64,000 bases of DNA, taken from contig DJYD01000027.1 of NCBI GenBank assembly GCA_002449955.1, positions 7,934 to 71,933 of the forward strand. The letters run 5' to 3'. Positions 34,958-44,372 of the stretch are shown one piece after another; within the stretch, counting starts at the first letter, position 1, and every line of letters begins with the position of its first letter. Source of the DNA: Lachnospiraceae bacterium UBA6987 (lineage in GTDB: Bacteria; Bacillota; Clostridia; Lachnospirales; Lachnospiraceae). The notes beneath the pieces were generated by a model. That model saw only the letters and a program-made list of their open reading frames with translations, had not been told where the DNA came from and did not search any database. The position numbers and the translations under genes are program-made.

Positions 34958-36100
34958 TCAAGTCCCGTTTTCTTTCTGTTCCTTTTGGACCAATAATAGT
35001 TTTTTACTGCAGGACTTTACAGAAGGCCATGATTTGTGTATCAGGAAAGAGATTAGGCGTATGAAAAGCGCGGTGGCAAATACCAAGACCAAATACTGCA
35101 GCATCAATTTCTGATAACTGATATCTTTTCCTTCCAGGTACTTATAAAACAAATTTCGCCAGAATAGATTGCTCAGGAACAGATCCAGACTGAGTTTTCC
35201 AAGTGCAGCGGATAATTTGTTGTCCATAAAATTGGCTAATAAGCCCTGGTGCGAAAAACTTGTCATGATACCGATTCCCAGACACAGGAGAAGAAGAAAA
35301 TCTGCGGTGCCCTTCCCGGGCATTTTCATCATGATAATAAGAACGACCAGATAGCACCCGACTTCGACGGCTGTACAGGTGATCCGCCCTAGCTTGGTGA
35401 GCTGCAGCTCCTTGAGTTTCTGAGAAGGAAGGACAAGCCAAGCACCGAAACACATTTCTCCAAGGGCGCGGAACATCCCGGGATACAGGAAGTAATGCCA
35501 GTCGGATTTGCCAACATCGACTTTTATGGCATTGATTGCATTAAAAGTAAAAAACACGGCTCCGGTCAGAAAAATGGCGAGCGCAGGAGCAAACAGATAT
35601 AAAAAGTACTTCGGTTTTCTTCTGGCTAAGGGATAGATCAGCAGTAATCCAAGAAACATAGCAGACAAATACCAGTCGACTCCATTGACTGCTGTCGTCG
35701 GGAAGCCAGCCATAGTCAGGAAGGTAAATTCGGGTATGGTTTTCACGAACATTTCCGCCCAGTCGATAAATGTTGACGGAGTCCAGTAAAAACTCATAGC
35801 TAAAAAAGCAATGATGAAGGCAACAGCATAATCAGGGAAGACTCCCTTGATTTTTCGACCCAGAAAACGATAAGTATCTTCGCATAATTCCAGACCGGCT
35901 TTTTCTTCCGGATGGGAGATCAAAGACAGGCCCAGCAAAAAACCTGACACGATAAAGAAAAATTCGACCCCCAGAGTTCCGCGCGGAACCCAGGTGTGTT
36001 GTATATCAACGGCAAATCTATTGCTGTGGAATATTACGACCGTCATGCTGAAGACGAATCTGAAGAAGTCTATTGTGCCGTTTCTTTTTTTGCTTGACAT
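34958..36100 (-). CDS. Acyltransferase-3 family membrane protein
   Basis: A 380-residue integral membrane acyltransferase. The start GTIDFFRFVFSMTVVIFHSN and RGTLGVEFFFIVSGFLLGLS are textbook Acyltransferase_3 motifs, with the conserved His in FHSN and Arg/Lys in FLGRKIKGVFPDY. About ten membrane segments. It is convergent to the other acyltransferase gene but clearly not its recent duplicate. AAGGAGG lies before the ATG and its promoter is at 36157-36185. It may also modify a surface polysaccharide. Confidence 0.82.
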   Translation of the reverse strand: MSSKKRNGTIDFFRFVFSMTVVIFHSNRFAVDIQHTWVPRGTLGVEFFFIVSGFLLGLSLISHPEEKAGLELCEDTYRFLGRKIKGVFPDYAVAFIIAFLAMSFYWTPSTFIDWAEMFVKTIPEFTFLTMAGFPTTAVNGVDWYLSAMFLGLLLIYPLARRKPKYFLYLFAPALAIFLTGAVFFTFNAINAIKVDVGKSDWHYFLYPGMFRALGEMCFGAWLVLPSQKLKELQLTKLGRITCTAVEVGCYLVVLIIMMKMPGKGTADFLLLLCLGIGIMTSFSHQGLLANFMDNKLSAALGKLSLDLFLSNLFWRNLFYKYLEGKDISYQKLMLQYLVLVFATALFIRLISFLIHKSWPSVKSCSKKLLLVQKEQKENGT

Positions 36101-36156
36101 GATACTTGTCCTCCTTAGCGGATTACACCGACATTTTTGGGAAACTGTTCTAGTTT

Positions 36157-36185
36157 ATTATAATGTTGAATGGGTTATTGTTCAA
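36157..36185 (-). promoter_or_regulatory. Promoter of the minus-strand acyltransferase gene
   Basis: On the minus strand TTGAAC and a perfect TATAAT are 17 bases apart, about 57 bases before the start codon at 36100. Confidence 0.7.
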
Positions 36186-36213
36186 TCATAAATAACTGTA
36201 TAAATAATCGGTT

Positions 36214-36242
36214 TTTAGATCAGCCGCTTTTTCTGTTATAAT
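36214..36242 (+). promoter_or_regulatory. Promoter of the esterase operon
   Basis: A perfect TATAAT has a weak -35 box (TTTAGA) 17 bases upstream. A second TATAAT lies at 36266-36271, nearer the esterase start, and could be an alternative. Confidence 0.5.
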
Positions 36243-36325
36243 GAGCTGTGCAAACGGAAATCTGATATAATAAAAACCGGATTGCTTTATAAAGAATTCT
36301 GCAAGCAAGAGAGGGAGAAAGCATC

Positions 36326-37093
36326 ATGATCATCGTCCGAAAGATCCAGATCCCCGGGCTTGAAACGGCAAAGCCCCGGCGGCTCTATGTTTACCTTCCG
36401 AAGGACTATGAGGCTTCGGAGCGCCGTTATCCCGTGCTTTACATGTTCGACGGCCACAACGTTTTCTACAACAGCCATGCGACCTACGGCAAAAGCTGGG
36501 GCATGAAGGAATATCTGCAGAAGACGAAGCTTCCGCTGATCGTCGTCGGGATCGAGTGCAACCCGGAGGACGGCAAACGGATGAGCGAGTATTCGCCGTG
36601 GGATCTTACCCGCCGGGGCTTTGGGGCTGTCGAAGGCAGGGGGAAGGCGACCATGGACTGGATCGTAAAGGGCTTAAAGCCTGCCATTGACGCGGAATTC
36701 CGCACGCTCTCGGACCGTGAGCATACCATGATCGCGGGCAGCTCGATGGGCGGGCTCATGACCGTGTACGCCGCGGTCGTGTATAACGACGTCTTCTCCC
36801 GGGCAGCGGCGCTTTCGCCCTGCCTGTTCCTGCATCCCCGCAAAATGGCGGCCCTCATCAAGGAAAAAGCGCCGCTTGCGCAGCCCACCCGCATCTACAT
36901 GGACTACGGCAGCGCGGAGTGGGACGGAAAGTGCAGCGGGCACTGGGCGGAGATGTTTCGCACGGCGGCAAGGCTCTCCGGAGCCGGCGCGCACACGGCT
37001 GCGTGGGTCGTCCCGGACGCCCTGCACAGCGAAGCTTACTGGGAACAGCGCATCCCGCTCTTTATGGATTATCTTTACCCGAAGGAGGACTGA
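36326..37093 (+). CDS. Putative esterase, alpha/beta hydrolase (esterase D/IroE group)
   Basis: A 255-residue alpha/beta hydrolase of the putative-esterase (PF00756-like) group. The nucleophile elbow is AGSSMGGLMTV (Ser about 139), the opening RRLYVYLPKDYEASERRYPVLYMFDG and NVFY are typical, and the catalytic His is likely that of ALHSEAYWE near the end. Such enzymes remove acyl groups from polysaccharides, siderophores or small esters. No signal peptide, so it is cytoplasmic. GGGAG precedes the ATG by about nine bases. Confidence 0.85.
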   Translation: MIIVRKIQIPGLETAKPRRLYVYLPKDYEASERRYPVLYMFDGHNVFYNSHATYGKSWGMKEYLQKTKLPLIVVGIECNPEDGKRMSEYSPWDLTRRGFGAVEGRGKATMDWIVKGLKPAIDAEFRTLSDREHTMIAGSSMGGLMTVYAAVVYNDVFSRAAALSPCLFLHPRKMAALIKEKAPLAQPTRIYMDYGSAEWDGKCSGHWAEMFRTAARLSGAGAHTAAWVVPDALHSEAYWEQRIPLFMDYLYPKED

Positions 37094-37102
37094 CTGCCGG
37101 CC

Positions 37103-37861
37103 ATGAATACCCATATCCTGATCAGTTGTGTGACCATCTTTTTCTGCCGCATCCTGGACGTTTCGCTCGGGACCATCCGGACCGTGCTGACCGTCAAGGA
37201 AAAAACAGTGCTTGCGGCCGTTATCGGCTTTATGGAAGTTTTCATCTGGTACCTGGTCGTCAAGGATGCGCTGACCGGGGACACACCGGCGCTGCTGACG
37301 GCCATTTCTTATGCCGGCGGTTACGCAACAGGCACATATGTAGGCGGGAGGCTCGCCAATGCCCTGGTTGGCGGTCAGGTCACCATGGAGGTCGTGACGT
37401 CATCCAGAAATCCGGACGCACTTGCTTATCTGCGTTCCTTTGGCTACGGCCTTACGGTGCTGAATGTGGAGGCAGGAAGAGACGGGGTCCCGAAATATCT
37501 GATACTCTCAACCATCGATAAGAAACAAGTTCATATCTTCCGGGAGAACATCAACCGGGTTGACCCGAAGGCAATGATCATGATCCAGAGCACGCTCAGC
37601 CGGGTCGGCGGTTATGACCGCGCCAAAATACTGAGTGCCGAAGATTACCATAAGGCATACCAAATGTATCTTGCCAGGCGGAAAAAGAGTGTTTTCGGCC
37701 TGCAGAAATATCTGGTGGCGGAATTTGAGAAGCAGTTTAAGATCACGAAAACGGATACTTTCAAACTTATGGCGGCGATGCGGGATGACCGTCTTGCGGA
37801 GGAAAAAAGCAAGAGGGCTGCCCAGCTTACCGCAAAAGCAGTGCAGAATAAGGAAAAGTAA
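37103..37861 (+). CDS. UPF0316/DUF2179 membrane protein (YebE-like)
   Basis: A 252-residue protein with three N-terminal membrane segments (RILDVSLGTIRTVLTVKEKT between the first two is the UPF0316 hallmark) and a cytoplasmic DUF2179-type domain (about 95-165: RDGVPKYLILSTIDKKQVHIF... and DPKAMIMIQ). A further basic tail of about 80 residues is longer than usual. Function in the family is not established; related DUF2179 domains may bind nucleotides. GGAGG is about 14 bases from the ATG, longer than normal. Follows the esterase gene by nine bases. Confidence 0.82.
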   Translation: MNTHILISCVTIFFCRILDVSLGTIRTVLTVKEKTVLAAVIGFMEVFIWYLVVKDALTGDTPALLTAISYAGGYATGTYVGGRLANALVGGQVTMEVVTSSRNPDALAYLRSFGYGLTVLNVEAGRDGVPKYLILSTIDKKQVHIFRENINRVDPKAMIMIQSTLSRVGGYDRAKILSAEDYHKAYQMYLARRKKSVFGLQKYLVAEFEKQFKITKTDTFKLMAAMRDDRLAEEKSKRAAQLTAKAVQNKEK

Positions 37862-37914
37862 AGAGCTATATTTACGCGGAAGGATGGCTGACGGGAAAGG
37901 AGGGGATCCGCAAC

Positions 37915-39504
37915 ATGAGAAAACATATGTTAAGCTTTCTTATGGGCTGTATTCTTGTCTTTTCTCTTGTCCTTGTACATGATAAGGCCGCTGCAGCAAA
38001 AGAAAATGTCAGGCTTTTTCAGGATGTAACCGATCCGCAGTCGAAATATTTTGATGCGGTCTGCTGGATGAAAACAGCAGGGATTGCCAAAGGTTATGAT
38101 TCCCGGGAAGAAAAATTATCCTTCCGGCCGGCTGTTTCGTGCAGCAGAGCCGACTTCTCAGTTTTTCTGTGGAGACTCAGCGGCAGTCCCGAAAGCAAGT
38201 TGGCCAATCTTTATGCAGATGTAGATGATTCTCTGGGAACGAGCAGATTTAAAGCGATCCTGTGGATAACAGAGCAGGGCATATCCAGCGGATACCCGGA
38301 TCACACCTTCAGGCCGGATGAAAAGCTGAGCAGAGAAGAAGCGGTGATCATGCTGTGGCGGCTTGAGGGGACTCCGTCTGCCCCGAAAGTTGTCTTCCGT
38401 GACGTTGCGGCAAGGCCTGGTGCTGTTGCCTACAAGGCGATTTCCTGGGCAAGGCATTATTCTTTGGTCAAAGGGTATGCGGACGGGACATTCAGACCGA
38501 AAGAGGCGATCCGCAGGGGAGATGCGGCCCTTATTCTTTACAGATACGTGCGGATGAAGGGCCTTGTTGATCAGGAAACAGAAGAAAAACTTGACTGGTA
38601 CAGAGCGAACGGGGATGTGACCCCGGCCGCTTCTACGGGGCTGAGCAAATATATTCACCTGACGCCGGGGATTGAAATCGATCAGGAAAACCGGCTGTAT
38701 GAATGGCAAAGCGGCAGTTCTCCGGAGCTGCTGCAGCAAAACTACTATTTTCAGAATTATGCCTTTGGGTATACATTTGGCGGAGACCTGCCTGTGGCGC
38801 TGATGGCATTTAATCATACGAAAAAGAATACCGCTGATCTTCTGGTGGCATGGGATATGCAGCATAATTGTGAGTATGCACGACGGGAAGACATAGATTT
38901 TGATCATGGAAATGCGGTGGTTTACAACCCTGACACAGGGATCTTCAGTCTGAGCACCGGCACCGGAGATCAGAAAGCGATGATCCATTTCGTTGTGGAT
39001 CAGGGAGAGATCAGAGAGATAGCAAAAGACGATCTGGACGTGCATATGCAAATGTATCATTCGGATTATGTGACATCCGGCGTGGTTTATCTGCCGGAGG
39101 AAGCCTCGTATCTGGCACAATATGCCGTACCGTATTCAGATGACAGAATGTTTGCCGCCTATGATATGTTTTCCAAACCTCCGCACACAGTGAATGAGGA
39201 AGGGTACCGGCACCATGCCTATGATTATACCGGTCAGTCAATGTATACGGTGCGCGTGAATGATAAGCAGTATGTCGGCTTTATCTATATGACAAGGTCA
39301 TATTATGAGGAGGATGGGATCGTAAAAAGCTTCAGACAGGGGAAAGCAGATCTCTATGAGGCTGACAGCCTTCGTTATGTGGGGACACAGTGGTTCGATC
39401 CGATTCCTTATGAAATAGAATCTGCCTCTATTTTTAAAGGAAAACTTTACATTGCCTACGCGGCATCCTATAATAAAGTCAGCTTTTATCAGGCGGAGTA
39501 TTAA
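37915..39504 (+). CDS. Secreted protein with three SLH domains
   Basis: A 529-residue exported protein with a signal peptide ending near AAAAKE. Three S-layer homology domains follow at about residues 35-90, 95-150 and 155-210: FDAVCWMKTAGIAKGYD, FKAILWITEQGISSGYPDHTFRPDE and YKAISWARHYSLVKGYADGTFRPKE, each with its FRP(K/D) and R-x-D/E-A ending. They anchor proteins to wall polymers. The last 300 residues are a beta-rich domain I do not recognise (VYLPEEASYLAQYAVPYSDD, DKQYVGFIYMTRSYYEEDG); a beta-propeller is possible. GGAGG before the ATG is good. Confidence 0.85.
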   Translation: MRKHMLSFLMGCILVFSLVLVHDKAAAAKENVRLFQDVTDPQSKYFDAVCWMKTAGIAKGYDSREEKLSFRPAVSCSRADFSVFLWRLSGSPESKLANLYADVDDSLGTSRFKAILWITEQGISSGYPDHTFRPDEKLSREEAVIMLWRLEGTPSAPKVVFRDVAARPGAVAYKAISWARHYSLVKGYADGTFRPKEAIRRGDAALILYRYVRMKGLVDQETEEKLDWYRANGDVTPAASTGLSKYIHLTPGIEIDQENRLYEWQSGSSPELLQQNYYFQNYAFGYTFGGDLPVALMAFNHTKKNTADLLVAWDMQHNCEYARREDIDFDHGNAVVYNPDTGIFSLSTGTGDQKAMIHFVVDQGEIREIAKDDLDVHMQMYHSDYVTSGVVYLPEEASYLAQYAVPYSDDRMFAAYDMFSKPPHTVNEEGYRHHAYDYTGQSMYTVRVNDKQYVGFIYMTRSYYEEDGIVKSFRQGKADLYEADSLRYVGTQWFDPIPYEIESASIFKGKLYIAYAASYNKVSFYQAEY

Positions 39505-39514
39505 GGTGAGTGTT

Positions 39515-39748
39515 ATGGAGAAAAATCACGGAAAGAAAATGATCGCGCCGATCATCATCACGGTTTTATTTGTGGGATATCTTGCCGCATACATTTACCT
39601 GCTGTTTTTTGCGGCGGCGATGACAAAACCGATCCTGTTCCTGCTTGCGGTTCCGCTTGCCGGACTGGGGAGCGGGATGATTTATATACTGGTAAAAAGA
39701 ATTCTGGAAATTAAGAAGGGAGAAGACGATGATCTTAGCAACTACTGA
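39515..39748 (+). CDS. Small two-helix membrane protein
   Basis: A 77-residue protein with two hydrophobic segments (about 12-34 and 40-60) and an acidic end (KKGEDDDLSNY). It overlaps the UPF0145 gene by 20 bases, so the two are likely made together; similar small membrane proteins stand beside UPF0145 genes elsewhere. AAGGTGAG precedes the ATG. The longer in-frame ORF starting inside the SLH gene is not supported. Confidence 0.65.
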   Translation: MEKNHGKKMIAPIIITVLFVGYLAAYIYLLFFAAAMTKPILFLLAVPLAGLGSGMIYILVKRILEIKKGEDDDLSNY

Positions 39749-40040
39749 AACCATTAGCGGAAAAGAACTGGAAACGCTCGGCCTTGTGAAGGGCAGCACG
39801 ATCCAGACGGTCAATGCATTCAAGGATATCGGGGCAGGGCTGAAGACTCTGGTCGGCGGAGAACTGACCAAGTATAATGAGATGATGAACAATGCCAGGG
39901 CGCTTGCTACCAAACGCATGGTGGGAGAAGCGGAAAGCATGGGGGCAGACGCCATCGTTTGCATACGCTACGCCTCCGCCTCGGTAACACAGGGCGCGGC
40001 CGAAGTCATGGCCTACGGCACGGCGGTCAAATTCAAATAA
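39729..40040 (+). CDS. UPF0145/YbjQ-family protein
   Basis: A complete 103-residue YbjQ/UPF0145 protein: MILATTETISGKELETLGLVKGSTI, GGELTKYNEMMNNAR and AESMGADAIVCIRYASASV are the family blocks. These proteins form pentamers and are annotated as heavy-metal-binding-like, with no proven function. AAGGGAG precedes the ATG within the upstream gene. Confidence 0.9.
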   Translation: MILATTETISGKELETLGLVKGSTIQTVNAFKDIGAGLKTLVGGELTKYNEMMNNARALATKRMVGEAESMGADAIVCIRYASASVTQGAAEVMAYGTAVKFK

Positions 40041-40053
40041 GAAGTAAGAACTG

Positions 40054-40959
40054 TTGGGGAATAAATCGTCAAATAAGCTTATGAGCCTGCTGCTTGTTCT
40101 CGCCGCAATGATCTGGGGCGCTGCTTTTGTTGCCCAGAGCGAGGGAACGAAGTACGTGGGCGCCTGCACCTTTGTCTGCACTCGCTATGTGCTTTCGGCG
40201 GCGATCCTGATCCCGCTCGGGCTCGCCTCGGGAAGGAAAGGCGGAAAGACGCCGCTCTCCCGGGGAGAGCTTAAACATGCCGCCATCGGCGGACTCGTCT
40301 GCGGCATTTTTTTGGCTTCGGCGAGCCTCTCGCAGCAGGTGGGGATCGAGACCACCACGGCCGGCAAGGCGGGCTTCATCACGGCGCTGTACGTGGTGGG
40401 CGTGCCGATTCTCGGCATCTTTTTCGGCAGGCGTCCGGGGCTTAAGATCTGGTTCTGCGCGGCGTTAGGGGTCATCGGCCTGTACCTGATCAGCGTGAAA
40501 GAGGGCTTTGTGATCGAAAAGGGCGACGCCCTGATGATGCTCTGCGCCTTCCTTTTTTCCTTCCAGATCATGAGCGTGGATCATTTTTCGAAGGGGACGG
40601 ACAATTTGCTCCTGCTTGCGGGCTTTCAGTTCCTGGCGACGGCGGTGATCAGCGGCATCGGGATGCTGCTCTTCGAGACCCCGCGCTGGGCGGACATCGC
40701 GGCGGCTGCCGTGCCGATCCTCTATGCGGGCGTCATGAGCGGCGCGGTGGGCTATACGCTGCAGATCCTCGGCCAGAAATATACGGATCCGGCCGTGGCG
40801 TCGTTAATCATGAGCCTGGAGGCCGTCTTCTGCGCCTTATCCGGCTGGCTGATCCTGCATCAGACCCTGTCGCGGAGAGAGATCCTTGGCTGTGCGCTGT
40901 TATTTGCGGCGGTCATTCTGGCCCAGCTGCCGGCAGTGAAGAAACGGGCGGCGGCATAA
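40054..40959 (+). CDS. EamA/DMT-superfamily transporter
   Basis: A 301-residue ten-helix transporter with two EamA halves. SLLLVLAAMIWGAAFVAQ at the start and DPAVASLIMSLEAVFCALSGWLIL near the end are the family blocks. Substrate unknown. Start is uncertain: TTG at 40054 gives a normal N-terminus and has only a weak GAAG upstream; ATG at 40081 has no ribosome binding site at all. Not closely similar to the other EamA protein in the window. Confidence 0.85.
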   Translation: MGNKSSNKLMSLLLVLAAMIWGAAFVAQSEGTKYVGACTFVCTRYVLSAAILIPLGLASGRKGGKTPLSRGELKHAAIGGLVCGIFLASASLSQQVGIETTTAGKAGFITALYVVGVPILGIFFGRRPGLKIWFCAALGVIGLYLISVKEGFVIEKGDALMMLCAFLFSFQIMSVDHFSKGTDNLLLLAGFQFLATAVISGIGMLLFETPRWADIAAAAVPILYAGVMSGAVGYTLQILGQKYTDPAVASLIMSLEAVFCALSGWLILHQTLSRREILGCALLFAAVILAQLPAVKKRAAA

Positions 40960-41025
40960 GACCGAGAAGGAAACGCAGCGCTTTGTTTTATGATATTATG
41001 CGATCATTTAAGGAGGACATTAGAT

Positions 41026-42711
41026 ATGAAGGTATCCGAACTGCCCTACGAACGGGTAACAATTGAGGAACTGAAGGAAAAGATCCCGCAGATCGTGGAG
41101 AAGATCCGCGGCGCGAAGGCAGCGGAAGAGATCCTGAGCGCGCGTGAAGAGTATCACCAGCTTCTGCTGCGCTTTTATACCAATGCCTCGCTCGCATCCA
41201 TGCGCTACACCATTAATACGGTGGATGAGTTCTATGTGGCCGAGAACGAGTACTATGACGAGATCGGTCCGCAGGCACAGGCACTGAACCAGGAATACAT
41301 CAAGGCCATGATGGAGTCTCCCCTGCGCCCCGAACTGGAAGAAAAGCTCGGAAGCCTTGTTTTTAAACAGTGGGACGTGGAGCTGAAGAGCATGTCCCCC
41401 GCGATCATCGAAGACATGGTTGAGGAGAACAAGGTCGTCATGGAATACAGCAAGCTGATGGCCGGCATGGACTTCGAATTCCGTGGGGAGACGATGCCCC
41501 GCTCCGTCCTCATGGGCTTTGCCAAGTCCGAGGACCGCGCGACGAGAAAGGAATGCTACGAAGCCCTGGGCAAGGGCCTTGCCGCCCACGCTGCGGAGCT
41601 CGACGATATCTTTGACCGCCTGGTGCACATCCGCGACCGCATGGCGAAGAAGATGGGCTACAAGAACTTTGTGGAGCTCGGCTATTACCGTATGGGACGC
41701 CTTGCCTACGATGAGAAAGCCGTTTCGGTATTTCGCGGCAACATCTTAAAGGATATCGTTCCCGTGGTCGCGAAGCTCCGTCTGGAGAACGCAAAGCGCC
41801 TCGGCATCGAAGGCGATTACATGCTTTATGATAACGACGTCGTGATCCCCGGAGGCGATCCGAAGCCGCTCGGCAAGGAAGCCATTTTCGAAGCCGCAAA
41901 GAAAATGTACCACGCCATGGGCGAGGAGACCGGCCGCTTCATCGATATGATGATGGACGCGGAGGCTTTCGACGTGGACTCCCGCAAGAACAAATGGGGC
42001 GGCGGCTACTGCACTTCGTTCGATCTGTACAAGCAGCCCTTCATCCTGGCGAACTTCAACGGCACCGCGGGCGACGTGGACGTGATGACCCACGAGGCCG
42101 GCCACGCTTTGAATGCCTGGTTCACCTTTGACAATGAACCGTTTGAGCTTTCCATGGGTATGGAAACTGCGGAGACGCATTCCATGAGCATGGAATTCTT
42201 CGCCTGGCCGCACATGGACAAATTCTTCGGAGACAAGGCAAAGGACTATCGCTTCATGCACGCCCTGGATGCCCTGACCTTCATTCCCTACGGCACCATC
42301 GTGGACTATTTCCAGCACCTGGTGTATGAGAACCCGGATATGACGCCGGCGGAGCGCAAGGCCTGCTGGAACAAGCTGGAAGAGCAGTTCCGCCCCTGGA
42401 TCAGCACGAAGGGCATGCCTTACCTGGAGGAGGGCACCCGCTGGCAGTACCAGATGCATATCTATGAAAGTCCGTTCTACTATATCGACTACGTGCTGGC
42501 GCAGACTGCGGCCTTTGAATTCCTGCTGGCCTCGCAGGAGGACTATGATGATGCCTTTAAGCGCTACATCGCGCTTTCGAAGAAGGGCGGCACAAAGCTC
42601 TGGCCTAAGCTTCTTGAGGAAGCAGGTCTTGCCTCGCCCTTTGCCCCCGGCGCCCTTGCGGACATGGCCGGAAAGGTCGAAAAGCTGCTGGAAAGCATCC
42701 GGCCCGAATAA
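41026..42711 (+). CDS. M3-family oligoendopeptidase (PepF type)
   Basis: A 561-residue zinc peptidase that cleaves oligopeptides in the cytoplasm. The zinc site is DVMTHEAGHALNAW (HExxH) with the downstream Glu in ETAETHSMSMEFF, as in M3 enzymes. The N-terminal half is helical and the region FCTS-like GGYCTSFDLYKQPFILANFNG before the zinc site is characteristic of the PepF/M3B branch. AAGGAGG lies nine bases before the ATG. Single gene. Length agrees with family (about 560-600). Confidence 0.92.
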   Translation: MKVSELPYERVTIEELKEKIPQIVEKIRGAKAAEEILSAREEYHQLLLRFYTNASLASMRYTINTVDEFYVAENEYYDEIGPQAQALNQEYIKAMMESPLRPELEEKLGSLVFKQWDVELKSMSPAIIEDMVEENKVVMEYSKLMAGMDFEFRGETMPRSVLMGFAKSEDRATRKECYEALGKGLAAHAAELDDIFDRLVHIRDRMAKKMGYKNFVELGYYRMGRLAYDEKAVSVFRGNILKDIVPVVAKLRLENAKRLGIEGDYMLYDNDVVIPGGDPKPLGKEAIFEAAKKMYHAMGEETGRFIDMMMDAEAFDVDSRKNKWGGGYCTSFDLYKQPFILANFNGTAGDVDVMTHEAGHALNAWFTFDNEPFELSMGMETAETHSMSMEFFAWPHMDKFFGDKAKDYRFMHALDALTFIPYGTIVDYFQHLVYENPDMTPAERKACWNKLEEQFRPWISTKGMPYLEEGTRWQYQMHIYESPFYYIDYVLAQTAAFEFLLASQEDYDDAFKRYIALSKKGGTKLWPKLLEEAGLASPFAPGALADMAGKVEKLLESIRPE

Positions 42712-42906
42712 GAAAACATACGAAAAGGCGGCCGGCATTTGCCTGCCGCCTTCAAAAAAACCGCTTTGCAACTGCCGGTTGCGCAGGTTTACAGTCGGTT
42801 TGATAGCGTGCAACGCCTGAAAACGCTATGATGAGGCCGTAAACAAAAGCGCTGCAGGCCCGCCGGAAGGGAGGCATGGCCGGCAGAAAAGCAAAGGAGA
42901 TACATC

Positions 42907-43896
42907 ATGATACTTGCAGACAAAATCATTGAACTCAGAAAAAGAAACGGCTGGTCACAGGAAGAGCTTGCGGAAAAACTGGACGTGAGCCGCCAGTCCA
43001 TCTCCAAATGGGAAGGCGCGCAGTCGATCCCGGATATGAACCGCATCCTTGCGCTCTCGCAGATCTTCGGCGTGAGTACGGACGTTCTGTTAAAAGATGA
43101 GCTGGACCTTGGCGGGATGAGCAGCGCGGATATCTTCCCGGAGGATGATGCAGCGCGCAGTGTTACCATGGAAGAAGCAGCAGCTTTTCTGGAATACAGA
43201 AACTTGTCTTCAGCACGCATTGCCCTCGGCGTGATGCTGTGCATTCTCTCTCCGGTGCTGCTTGTGATCCTCTCCGGCGGGCAGGAGGCAGGCCGCATCG
43301 CGCTTACGGAGAACCAGGCGGACGGCCTCGGACTCATCGTCCTTTTCACGCTGATCGGCACGGCGGTAGCGCTGTTCGTGACCACAGGGATCCGCGGCAA
43401 ACGCTTTGAGTACCTGGAAAACGAGCAGCTCGATACGGTCTACGGCGTATCCGGCATGGTAAAAGAGCGCCGCGAACGCTACGGCGCGCGGCACACACGC
43501 CAGCTCACGGCCGGCATCGTTCTTTGTGTGGTGGCGGTCATTCCCCTGTTTATCGCGCTGCTCTTTTTTGAAGAGGATGAGTTTGCCGAGATCCTGGCGA
43601 CGGGCATGCTGCTTATTCTGATCGCTGTAGGTGTGATGATGATCGTGCGCACCTCGATCATCTGGGGCGGCTTCAAGGTCCTGCTTGAGGAAGACGATTA
43701 CAGCCGCAGCGAAAAAAAGGCAAACAAAAAGATCGCGCCGGTGGCGTCGATCTATTGGGCGGCGGTGACCGCAGGATATCTTGGCTGGAGCTTCCTTTCC
43801 ATGGAATGGCACAGGACCTGGATCGTCTGGCCAATCGCCGGCGTCGCCTTCGGCATCATCTCCGGCATCATGAAGATGATGCGGAGCAAGGGGTAA
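42907..43896 (+). CDS. XRE-family transcriptional regulator with membrane domain
   Basis: A 329-residue protein. Residues 5-60 are a Cro/CI helix-turn-helix ([29 protein letters not shown] in two halves around the recognition helix). A short helical linker is followed by about six membrane segments from residue 98 to the end ([19 protein letters not shown] first). Membrane-tethered XRE regulators are common in Clostridia, sensing envelope conditions. GGAG lies seven bases before the ATG. Its target is not evident; convergent with the GtrA gene. Confidence 0.85.
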   Translation: MILADKIIELRKRNGWSQEELAEKLDVSRQSISKWEGAQSIPDMNRILALSQIFGVSTDVLLKDELDLGGMSSADIFPEDDAARSVTMEEAAAFLEYRNLSSARIALGVMLCILSPVLLVILSGGQEAGRIALTENQADGLGLIVLFTLIGTAVALFVTTGIRGKRFEYLENEQLDTVYGVSGMVKERRERYGARHTRQLTAGIVLCVVAVIPLFIALLFFEEDEFAEILATGMLLILIAVGVMMIVRTSIIWGGFKVLLEEDDYSRSEKKANKKIAPVASIYWAAVTAGYLGWSFLSMEWHRTWIVWPIAGVAFGIISGIMKMMRSKG

Positions 43897-43898
43897 GC

Positions 43899-44369
43899 TT
43901 ATTTCTCCTGCGTATCCAGGCTGTTCCCGAACACGACAAAGCGCTGGTAGAGGAATTCGGTAATGAGGTTCAGAATCATATTGGCGGCGGTGGCGAGGTA
44001 TTCATTCCAGCCCCAGCTCATCGTGTAGATGTGTTCCAGCCAGGAGGAAAGCGGTGTGAAGACCAGGTAATAAGCGGCCACCTTCAGCATGGCAATCGGT
44101 ACGTTTGCCGCCGACTTGAACGTGAATTTCCGGTTCAGGGTGAAATTCCAGAGCACGGAAAGCACAAGGGCAATCATGTAGCTGAGCCAGTAGTCTAAGT
44201 GCAGAGTTTCGTTTAAGAGGGCGAAGGCGCCCATCTCAATGATCCCCGCACTGGCCGAGAATAAGACGAATTTAAGAACGCGGAGCCACTCTGCGTTCTT
44301 TGTTTTTGCCGCGGAGACGGACTCCGTGTTTTCAGCAGGAACTTCCTGAACGGTGTTATTTTCTTTCAT
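43899..44369 (-). CDS. GtrA-family membrane protein
   Basis: A 156-residue GtrA-like protein with four membrane segments. The signature SVLWNFTLNRKFTFKS is complete; TEFLYQRFVVFG closes the family domain. GtrA proteins are thought to flip lipid-linked sugars or to assist glycosyltransferases. The N-terminal 30 residues are polar and variable. It begins three bases after the stop of the 16-residue-repeat gene, so the two are an operon. Confidence 0.88.
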   Translation of the reverse strand: MKENNTVQEVPAENTESVSAAKTKNAEWLRVLKFVLFSASAGIIEMGAFALLNETLHLDYWLSYMIALVLSVLWNFTLNRKFTFKSAANVPIAMLKVAAYYLVFTPLSSWLEHIYTMSWGWNEYLATAANMILNLITEFLYQRFVVFGNSLDTQEK

Positions 44370-44372
44370 ACA

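Noticed and set aside
42725..42755. An inverted repeat (AAGGCGGC / GCCGCCTT) after pepF as a terminator.
   Set aside because: It is followed by A residues, not T, on the plus strand, and there is no minus-strand gene coming from that side. It may be a weak structure only.
41746..42813. A 355-codon minus-strand frame opposite pepF.
   Set aside because: Shadow of a clear M3 peptidase gene with the zinc motif on the plus strand.
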